This document shows, piece after piece, positions 18,502-25,400 of a stretch of 64,000 nucleotides of DNA (the first letter of the stretch is position 1; every line of letters starts with the position of its first letter). Below the pieces are notes generated by a model, which saw nothing but the letters and a program-made list of their open reading frames with translations, ran no database searches and was not told the DNA's origin. The DNA comes from Agaribacillus sp965228415. Lineage in GTDB: Bacteria > Bacteroidota > Bacteroidia > Cytophagales > Cyclobacteriaceae. The DNA lies in the NCBI GenBank assembly GCA_965228415.1, contig OZ245814.1, forward strand, positions 4,154,001 through 4,218,000. The letters run 5' to 3'. A program made the position numbers and the translations under genes.

Positions 18502-19166
18502 CACTAGCGCAGGTCCTCCGGTCCTGTGCTTATCCAACGCCAACCAATGCTACTAATACCTAATCTACAAAAGATAGCGCCAACGGTCCAATCTCCCACT
18601 ATATTGACAGGCGCTGGAATATTTATAATCCGCTGTACTGAAACATATCCCAGACCTTACCGGATTATTATGGATATAATGCAGCCGATCTTCGATCATG
18701 GCATTGGTCTCCAAAACTACCGGATGATTCTCATGTCGCCAAACTTTAAACTTTTTGTTCGGAGAACTTTTTTGTGCTTCTTCCTCGATAATCCTCATCA
18801 ACCAACCTCTCCGGCTTTCCTTGTGATCTGACTTTAGCTTCTCGTAAAGTATCTTCGCTGTATATCTTTTAAAATCTCGTATTAGTTCCGCCAATGATTG
18901 CATACCCCATGACTTAACTATCATATGCATATGATTAGGCATAATGACATAGGCATATACGATTAAACCCTTATTTTTAATGCAATAATTTAAATTGTCA
19001 ATGATTATTTCTTTGTACCGCTCCCTACTAAACAAATCAATCCATTCAACCAAAGTTAAAGTGACAAAATGAGGGATTTCATTATCTGAAAATCTGTATT
19101 TTGTACTCACCCTATGTTTTTCTAAAGCATTTTTTACTAAATAAATTCGTTACTGCCACGAAAGCA
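18502..19166 (-). mobile_element. RAYT element, copy 1 (about 665 bp)
   Basis: The element runs from the REP palindrome (18502-18531, CACTAGCGCAGG...GTCCTGTGCTT) through the transposase gene to GTTACTGCCACGAAAGCA near 19166. The same 665-bp span recurs at 19908-20572 with only scattered differences. On its right side copy 1 joins directly to an R tail at 19164 and lacks the inverted REP that copy 2 has there. Confidence 0.75.
18565..19110 (-). CDS. REP-associated tyrosine transposase (RAYT), copy 1, altered C-terminus
   Basis: A Y1/HUH-type single-strand nuclease of the TnpA_REP family. The HUH motif is in IMPNHMHMIV, the likely catalytic tyrosine in IRDFKRYTAKIL, and the family tail in RLHYIHNNPVRSGIC. 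The start is a GTG (19108-19110), as in copy 2. Compared with copy 2 one C is missing in a short C-run near 18597, so the last residues read GRLDRWRYLL instead of GEIGPLALSFMD. The catalytic part is unaffected, so activity is still possible. Such enzymes nick at REP hairpins, and a REP lies 34 bases after the stop. Confidence 0.88.
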   Translation of the reverse strand: MSTKYRFSDNEIPHFVTLTLVEWIDLFSRERYKEIIIDNLNYCIKNKGLIVYAYVIMPNHMHMIVKSWGMQSLAELIRDFKRYTAKILYEKLKSDHKESRRGWLMRIIEEEAQKSSPNKKFKVWRHENHPVVLETNAMIEDRLHYIHNNPVRSGICFSTADYKYSSACQYSGRLDRWRYLL

Positions 19167-19215
19167 TTCTATACCCAAAGCTATCTTTTTTATTTTGTAT
19201 TCTACCTTGCTGGGG
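19164..19215 (-). repeat. R module tail, partial copy
   Basis: Only the distal part of R is present: CTATACCCAAAGCTAT, then TTTTGTATTCTACC and TGCTGGGG. It starts exactly at the right end of RAYT copy 1, so that element probably inserted into or recombined with this R copy. It lies 9 bases after the stop of the gene at 19225-19614. Confidence 0.65.
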
Positions 19216-19224
19216 TTAAAGAAC

Positions 19225-19614
19225 TCAACATTCAGGAATTTCCATAAACATCCCTAAGATATCATCACTTAATATTATTGAAGTTAAAAAAAGCAGGGTA
19301 GCCAAAACAGTTTTGATCCATATCAGACTTTTTGATTGGTTGGCAAATTTCTGTCGAAGTTTCCTAACCCTACTCGATGAGTAGTATCTAAAATTCAACC
19401 CTAAAAAAGCAATACAAAAAATAGCTATAATCCCTTTTATTGAGGAATCCATCTTTTCCAACCCTTCGCAGCCATAATTTACTCTCAACAAAATAATGGC
19501 TAAAGGTAGCAGCATTATAAGTTGAATGATAATCAAAAACATCACAGACCAATAAAGAGACCTGTATATCTTAAGCTGCAAGAAATGATAAAAAAGAACA
19601 TCCATTACCCACAT
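19225..19614 (-). CDS. Small membrane protein, candidate immunity protein of cassette 2
   Basis: A 129-residue hydrophobic protein with three or four predicted transmembrane segments (about residues 16-45, 58-75 and 98-120) and a basic linker (SSSRVRKLRQKFANQSKS). I do not recognise a family. It starts 2 bases after the stop of the toxin tail at 19617, and this tight coupling is typical of toxin-immunity pairs. Membrane immunity proteins often guard against pore-forming toxins, which fits the hydrophobic toxin tail upstream. The function is inferred from position. Confidence 0.55.
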   Translation of the reverse strand: MWVMDVLFYHFLQLKIYRSLYWSVMFLIIIQLIMLLPLAIILLRVNYGCEGLEKMDSSIKGIIAIFCIAFLGLNFRYYSSSRVRKLRQKFANQSKSLIWIKTVLATLLFLTSIILSDDILGMFMEIPEC

Positions 19615-19616
19615 AA

Positions 19617-19907
19617 CTAGAATATTTTAATTGAACCACTCGTATTTGAATCGATAGCATTTTTCGTATAGCTTGTAATACTCTGCCCAAAGAGATAAGA
19701 CGCTCCTACATCGGCAACTCCATATATTACCCCGTAAACCGGAAAAGCAATTTGAAGCGCAGTATTTGTTGCTACAAAAGCATCTCCCCAAGTAAGAGTT
19801 CCGTCTTTTGCTATTTCACAAAGATTGGTACCTACAGCTGCAACAGTTAAGGCAGGTGCAGCAACTTTTAAAACTGCTGCTCCAGTCTGAGCAAAGTTAC
19901 TACTAAT
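19617..19907 (-). pseudogene. RHS toxin C-terminal fragment, displaced cassette 2
   Basis: About 95 codons of a toxin tip cut off from its RHS body. The fragment runs from SNFAQTGAAVLKVAAP through DGTLTWGDAF and VYGVIYGVADVGASYLFG to the end SGSIKIF. The alternating Ala/Gly-rich hydrophobic pattern resembles the end of the intact RHS protein (GAVFAGAYFLADFG). The frame runs back into the REP at 19908-19937 and could start there at a TTG (19949), but those residues come from the repeat. It is probably not expressed as a working toxin. Confidence 0.55.
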
Positions 19908-20572
19908 CACTAGCGCAGGTCCTCCGGTCCTGTGCTTATCCAACGCCAACCAATGCTACTAATACCTAATCCATAAAAGATAGCGCCAACGGTCCAATCT
20001 CCCCACTGTATTGACAGGCGCTGGAATATTTATAATCCGCTGCACTGAAACATATCCCAGACCTTACCGGATTATTATGGATATAATGCAGCCGATCTTC
20101 GATCATGGCATTGGTCTCCAAAACTACCGGATGATTCTCATGTCGCCAAACTTTAAACTTTTTGTTCGAAGAACTTTTTTGTGCTTCTTCCTCGATAATC
20201 CTCATCAACCAACCTCTCCGGCTTTCCTTATGATCTGACTTTAGCTTCTCGTAAAGTATCTTCGCTGTATATCTTTTAAAATCTCGTATTAGTTCCGCCA
20301 ATGCTTGCATTCCTTCTGACTTAACTATCATATGCATATGATTAGGCATAATGACATAGGCATATACGATTAAACCCTTGTTTTTAATGCAATAGTTTAA
20401 ATTGTCAATGATTATTTCTTTGTGCCGCTCCCTACTAAACAAATCAATCCATTCAACCAAAGTTAAAGTGACAAAGTGAGGGATTTCATTATCTGAAAAT
20501 CTGTATTTTGTACTCACCTTATGTTTTTCTAAAGCATTTTTTACTAAACAAATTCGTTACTGCCACGAAAGC
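19908..20572 (-). mobile_element. RAYT element, copy 2 (about 665 bp)
   Basis: Same boundaries as copy 1: REP at 19908-19937 on one side, GTTACTGCCACGAAAGCA on the other. Here the right side runs into an inverted REP (20569-20598), so the transposase gene is flanked by REPs facing each other. That is the REP-RAYT-REP layout thought to be mobile. Confidence 0.78.
19966..20517 (-). CDS. REP-associated tyrosine transposase (RAYT), copy 2
   Basis: A 183-residue intact RAYT, with the HUH pair in IMPNHMHMIV, the tyrosine in FKRYTAKIL and the tail YIHNNPVRSGIC. It differs from copy 1 at a few residues (RHKE for RYKE, SEGMQALA for SWGMQSLA) and has the normal C-terminus GEIGPLALSFMD. The near identity of the copies points to recent duplication or gene conversion. 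It would process the four REPs in the island; other targets in the genome are likely. Confidence 0.9.
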   Translation of the reverse strand: MSTKYRFSDNEIPHFVTLTLVEWIDLFSRERHKEIIIDNLNYCIKNKGLIVYAYVIMPNHMHMIVKSEGMQALAELIRDFKRYTAKILYEKLKSDHKESRRGWLMRIIEEEAQKSSSNKKFKVWRHENHPVVLETNAMIEDRLHYIHNNPVRSGICFSAADYKYSSACQYSGEIGPLALSFMD

Positions 20573-20598
20573 ACAGGACCGGAGGACCTACGCTAGGG
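20569..20598 (-). repeat. REP palindrome, inverted copy
   Basis: AAGCACAGGACCGGAGGACC and the following ten bases are the reverse complement of the REPs at 18502, 19908 and 21786, with one or two differences at the outer end. The inner GGACCGGAGGACC/GGTCCTCCGGTCC is itself nearly palindromic and can fold into a hairpin. Confidence 0.75.
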
Positions 20599-20630
20599 GT
20601 GTATTCTACACGCTTATATTAGGTCAATGT

Positions 20631-20878
20631 CAACCAATGCTTTTAATTCAGTTAGTTTGTAATTTTGTTCTAACTACAATCTTAATTCCAGAAAATAATT
20701 AGCCTCATAAAATTCATGACTTAAGTTATCAGAAGCATAGTGTTTTGGTATAACCTAATTATAACGTCCTAGGATGGCAGCCAGCATACATATGCTTCGT
20801 TTGGTCTCCGGGAAAATAGGTGGGTATAGAAAATTCTATACCCAGAGCTATTTTTTTGTATTCTACACTTAGCTGGGG
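20631..20878 (-). repeat. R module, copy R3 (248 bp)
   Basis: By eye this is identical over 248 bases to R6 (21825-22072). It contains GGTATAACCTAATTATAACG, the palindrome AGCATACATATGCT, and the hairpin TGGGTATAGAA/TTCTATACCCA (20821-20844), then TTTTTTTGTATTCTACAC and AGCTGGGG. Two identical copies 1.2 kb apart imply recent duplication or gene conversion. No coding potential is apparent. Confidence 0.85.
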
Positions 20879-21139
20879 TCAATGTCAACCAAAGCCTTTA
20901 ATTCAGCTAGTTTATAATCTTGTCCTAACTGCAATCTTTATTCATGAAATTAATTAGCTTCAAAAAATTCATAGCTTAAGTTTTTAGGTGCGTAGTGTTT
21001 TGGTATAACCTAATAACAACGTTCCAGAATGGCAGCCAGCATACATATGCTTCGTTTAGTCTCCAGGAAAATAGGTGTGTATAGAGAATTCTATACACAG
21101 TGCTACCTTTTTTACTTTGTATTCTATGCCTAGTAGGGG
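20879..21139 (-). repeat. R module, diverged copy R4
   Basis: A tandem, diverged copy immediately after R3 in the same orientation. The terminal hairpin is TGTGTATAGA/TCTATACACA (21076-21099). Relative to R3 the third pair has changed from G-C to T-A on both arms, so the stem is kept while the sequence changed. Confidence 0.75.
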
Positions 21140-21176
21140 GTGAAGATTAAATCCCTTAACCTAATGGCTATGACAG

Positions 21177-21228
21177 GATTCTACACCCAGGGCTATTTTT
21201 TGTTTTGTATTCTACACCAAGCTGGAGG
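21177..21228 (-). repeat. R module tail, partial copy R5
   Basis: Only the distal end of R is present: ATTCTACACCCAGGGCTAT, then TTTTGTATTCTACACC and AGCTGGAGG. It lies 26 bases after the stop of the gene at 21255-21749, the usual place of R. Confidence 0.6.
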
Positions 21229-21254
21229 ATTTGCCTAGCAAAATTATCAGACAA

Positions 21255-21749
21255 CTATTGGGGGTTATCCTCACCAGCCTTATCCTGAAAATATTTTTTC
21301 CAAAAAAACTCACTTATTATTGCTGCCCCAAGAGCATTAACAATAATTACTACCCCAAATTGATAGGCAAAAAAGTCAAACACTACTATACTAATCAGGG
21401 TATAAATTATTGCAAATCCAATAACTACCGGAATCCCTTTCGTTTTCTTCTCGTTAAATAAATTGACAGACATTAGAATTGCTCCAAAAAGAGTAGCTAC
21501 CAGAAACGAAACCAAAAAAACAACAAACTTAGAAATAGATGGCCCTTCCTTTTTCTGCTTTCGCGCTTCCAATTTTGCCAAAAGCCTATTTTTCACTAGC
21601 TCGGTACAGTCATCAGATTGGCCTCGTTTATCTAATTCCCAAATCGCCGCGAGGACCGCTTCTTCATCAAAAGACTCTTTTTTTAAAATAATGCCTTGTA
21701 ATTCATTGTTATCTTTCGAAGCCATTTGTTTTGAGAAGAAGTTTTCCAT
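21255..21749 (-). CDS. Membrane protein, candidate immunity protein of cassette 1
   Basis: A 164-residue protein. A charged N-terminal part (residues 1-70, with EEAVLAAIWELDKRG and a Lys-rich stretch) is followed by three or four transmembrane helices (about 72-95, 104-122 and 126-148). I do not recognise it beyond resemblance to small RHS-linked membrane proteins. It starts 3 bases after the stop of a toxin tail (21753-21785) and is followed by R, the same arrangement as the other cassettes. Confidence 0.6.
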   Translation of the reverse strand: MENFFSKQMASKDNNELQGIILKKESFDEEAVLAAIWELDKRGQSDDCTELVKNRLLAKLEARKQKKEGPSISKFVVFLVSFLVATLFGAILMSVNLFNEKKTKGIPVVIGFAIIYTLISIVVFDFFAYQFGVVIIVNALGAAIISEFFWKKYFQDKAGEDNPQ

Positions 21750-21752
21750 TAG

Positions 21753-21785
21753 CTAAAGCTTTTGAAGTTCATAATAAAAATTACT
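21753..21785 (-). pseudogene. RHS toxin 3' tail, displaced cassette 1
   Basis: Only about ten codons remain, reading SNFYYELQKL and a TAG, between the REP and the membrane protein gene. Alone this would mean nothing; it counts because the other two cassettes show a longer tail in the same position. Confidence 0.3.
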
Positions 21786-21815
21786 CACTAGCGCAGGTCC
21801 TCCGGTCCTGTGCTT
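21786..21815 (+). repeat. REP palindrome, fourth copy
   Basis: CACTAGCGCAGGTCCTCCGG followed by TCCTGTGCTT, identical in orientation to the REPs at 18502-18531 and 19908-19937. Here it stands without a transposase gene, abutting R6. Confidence 0.75.
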
Positions 21816-21824
21816 ATCCAACGC

Positions 21825-22072
21825 CAACCAATGCTTTTAATTCAGTTAGTTTGTAATTTTGTTCTAACTACAATCTTAATTCCAGAAAATAATTAGCCTC
21901 ATAAAATTCATGACTTAAGTTATCAGAAGCATAGTGTTTTGGTATAACCTAATTATAACGTCCTAGGATGGCAGCCAGCATACATATGCTTCGTTTGGTC
22001 TCCGGGAAAATAGGTGGGTATAGAAAATTCTATACCCAGAGCTATTTTTTTGTATTCTACACTTAGCTGGGG
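21825..22072 (-). repeat. R module, copy R6 (248 bp)
   Basis: Identical by eye to R3 (20631-20878). It begins 26 bases after the stop of the intact RHS cassette's small gene and ends next to a REP. It is the R copy that belongs to the current, undisplaced cassette. The hairpin is at 22015-22038. Confidence 0.85.
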
Positions 22073-22098
22073 CTTTGCACTTTACCTTTCAATTTTTT

Positions 22099-22488
22099 TT
22101 AAAATCCGTTCAAAAGCTCCTTAATTGATTCACTTTTCTCAATTTGGTTGAGAATTTCACTCCTAGCAGCATCGCTCTCTATTTGTGAAGTTTTTTCTTT
22201 TAGCATTCTTTTAAGTTCCTTTAATACAACTTTTTTATCCAATCTTTCAAATTGTATTTTATAAGTCTTTGATCTAAAAATTCTAAACTTTGACTCTATT
22301 AATGACTTACCAATTATTCTATATGTATTTCCTTGACAATCAATAAAATCTTGATTCAAGTAATAAGTATCAAAGAAATCTTCATTTGATTTATAGCGAT
22401 CATTATATAAGAAAAAATCGCCCAACGTATCAATATCCCATGTGGGATAACTTAAGTTAAATATCGGATATTCAATAGAGTCCATCAT
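22099..22488 (-). CDS. Probable cognate immunity protein of the intact RHS toxin
   Basis: A 129-residue soluble, charged protein with no signal peptide or membrane segment. The N-terminal half is aromatic-rich (YPTWDIDTLGDFFLYNDRY) and the C-terminal half is helical with many Lys/Glu. I recognise no family. Two ATG codons (22488, 22485) are possible; a TTG at 22497 is less likely. The start lies inside the end of the RHS gene (17-base overlap), so translation is coupled. Position directly after an RHS gene is the standard place for its immunity gene; the role is inferred. Confidence 0.6.
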   Translation of the reverse strand: MMDSIEYPIFNLSYPTWDIDTLGDFFLYNDRYKSNEDFFDTYYLNQDFIDCQGNTYRIIGKSLIESKFRIFRSKTYKIQFERLDKKVVLKELKRMLKEKTSQIESDAARSEILNQIEKSESIKELLNGF

Positions 22489-25400
22489 AAATTTCAATTG
22501 TACCTACTTGAGAATCGATCCAATCACCTATTCCTGTTGCTTCCCCTGTCATCAAATAATTAACACCCATCGTTCCAAAATCGGCTAAGAAATAAGCTCC
22601 TGCGAAAACTGCCCCAATCCCCGTAGTTGACCCGGCTAAAAGTGCGGCATTGATTGCATGAGACGGTTTTAATTCTCCTGATAGGGCAATATCAGCGGCT
22701 ATTAGTATGCCTCCAGCTTTGGTTAATTTACCCGCCAAAGTTCGAGCTCCTGAAACACTTTTAATTTGTTGAGCTCTTCTTGCTTTGGCGCCAAAATTAT
22801 TCCAACGACTTTTTTGCCATCTCCATGCAGTGGTAGTTTTATATTTATGCCACCCCTCATTCCATTTGTAGTAACCTCCTGAATAAACGGTGTACGTAGA
22901 GAGTGCTCCTACTGCAGTATTGGTAGTCCACATTGCACCACTAACCCAATCTTCTATATTACCGCCATTTTGACTATAAAACTCTTGAATCTCCTCCAAA
23001 CTTACAAAATCACCTTTATAGGTAATGGCTCCACCGCCGTTGCCATCTGCCATCTGGTTGACCTCCCTGCCAGCATAAGGATTCCAAAAAAAGATGTTTT
23101 CTGGCCCGGCTAGTTCAATAGCTAATGTAGCCGCACGCCTAAAATTCGTGCCTCCGAACGCGTCATTAAGTCCATAAAATCCCCGAAATGCTTTAGTGCT
23201 CATGAACGCCAGGTTCCCTGTTATATCTCTAATTCTATCACTCCAATGATCTCCTGACCCAGGACCATTACGACCATTGTAATACAATCTGGCATAGAGG
23301 TTGCCATTGTGATAATCCCCCGATAGCCGCTTCCCCCAAAAGTCAAAATCCTCCTCCCTCATATTGTTAGGAAGTGATTGAAGACCATCCGGATCATTGA
23401 AAAGAATCGGACTGTTATTCCCATACTGATAAGGCGTAATGGAAGCAAAACTTTCACTCAATGGATCAATGGCATGGAATCTGCCTAGGGCTGGGTCATA
23501 ACGACGGAAAGTGGTATAGTATAATCCTGTATGCTCTTCCTTCTCAGCTCCTCCATTGAAAAGAAACTTGTTATCTTTTCTGCCTGCCCTTTGCCACGAA
23601 CTGGACATCGACATACCATAGGGGTAATAATCTTCTACCTGCACCAACGGACTTTCTGTCACCGTTATCGTCAGATCATCAAAATACACCCAATCACTCG
23701 CATTACTCTCATTACTCACATAAACATAAATGTAACCCGGCTTATCTATCGTAACATTGCTTAGACTTATCTCCTCCTGGCTGCCATTCGCAGCCGAGCT
23801 GATCGAGGCAAAACCACCCTTCTGATAAACCATGTGCTTATCAAAAACCAGGTAGTTCAAATAAGCTGCTGGCACCGTACTGCCATTCGAACCTCCTAAC
23901 CCTAGTACTCCAATACCACCATTAATCGCATCATAAACCAGCTGCTGAGCCTCCGTACCCCCATTCAATCCGCCAAAGGCAGCAGCTATTGAGGTGATCA
24001 TGGCAGAGAGGGTTAGCTGATTATTGTAGCCACTACCTCCCATGTAATGACCCCAGGTCTCCATGTCTACTTTATCCCCAGGCTTCACATCCAGCACAAA
24101 AGAAGGGCCTGCCGATGAAGTATTGTTCAACCTGATGGCTTCATTGCCGCCTGGTGTGTGATTGGCTGCCACTGAAACCACGCTATTAATATTCCCAAAG
24201 TGCTGATCCTCCACCGTGGCATTCTCTGTTTCCATGGTAGCCACATATTCCGTTTGGGTCGTCTCCGAGCTTACTGTTGCCCTTACATTACCCTGATGGT
24301 CCACCAAGAAATATTGGTATTCATAACCTGTCACACTACCGCTACCATCTCGGTTTATCACAACCCTGCCTGCGTCGTGTTGCATGATGTCCAGCTGGCC
24401 GTCTGTGTAGATCATACCACCAATATAATCAATAGTTTTTTGAAGCACGTCATTCTCAAAGGCTTTTTCTGTGATCTTTGCTCCTGCTGCCGTGTAGGTG
24501 TAGGTCGTTTTTCTCCCATCGCCAAACAGCACTTCTTCCGGTTGTTCCAACACATTGTAAGTAATGGAGGTAATCCCTTTGTTATCATCTCTGATCAGAC
24601 GTCCATTCTGATCATAGCCATATTCATCGCTTGTCTCTGCAAGGTCTATAAAGCCTTCATTGTTTGCGGTGATCGCATCATTTACAGCAGCTAATTGATT
24701 ACCCGAATAAGTATAGCTTAAATCATCAATTTGGGTCCGGGTGCCATCGGCCCCTTTTGCCCAACGGTCCATACCGGTGATATTACCATTCAGGTCATAG
24801 GTGATGTTGGCCACATCAAACGCACCTGTCCCTGAACTCCAGGTACTAAGGTTTTTGACTTTATAATCCGCTCCGGTCAACCTATCCAGTGCATCATAGG
24901 TATATGCATAAAGTTTCTCCTTCTCATCATCCGGTTGATGGGCAACAGTCCAGCGTTGAGCTGAAATGTTACCATTGTATTTTTGAGTGGTCGTTACTCC
25001 TGACAGGGTGTTGTTGTAAAGCAATTCCAAACCAAATAAATCAGCATCAGCACCACTCTCCCCCTGGTCCAATCCCCCATTGTTGATCTTCGTCAACCAA
25101 CCCCTGATATTATATTGAAAATCCAGCGATTGGAGAAATTCCGTCTCTCCCGGGTTCTTGGCATGAAGATTTTGCTCTGTTAACTGACCTCGCTCATCGT
25201 AGTTAAATGATGACAGTAATATTTTAGGGCCCGCAGGGTTGCTCCCTTCCTGTATTTGCTGATACACTTTTTCAGGACGGCCTACATGGTCATATTCATA
25301 TTCCTTGAAAGTATAGATCGAGGTTCCGGGGCTGCCGTTGTCATCAATATAGTGTGTGTGTTTAGTTTCAGCCAGTTCCCCTGAAAAAGTATATAGCATA

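Noticed and set aside
20631..21139. R3 and R4 as coding sequence
   Set aside because: All six frames contain many stops, and the diverged copies keep palindromes rather than codons.
17277..22072. The island as an integron with attC-like sites after each small gene
   Set aside because: The order gene-site-gene-site looks similar, but R has no RYYYAAC/GTTRRRY pairs in the right place, it is too AT-rich, and no tyrosine-recombinase integrase gene lies in the window.
17277..22072. CRISPR array
   Set aside because: Repeats are long, few, unevenly spaced and carry genes between them; no cas genes are visible.
24200..24694. 164-codon plus-strand frame inside the RHS gene
   Set aside because: Shadow frame, Cys/His-rich without pattern, inside a well-supported RHS coding sequence.
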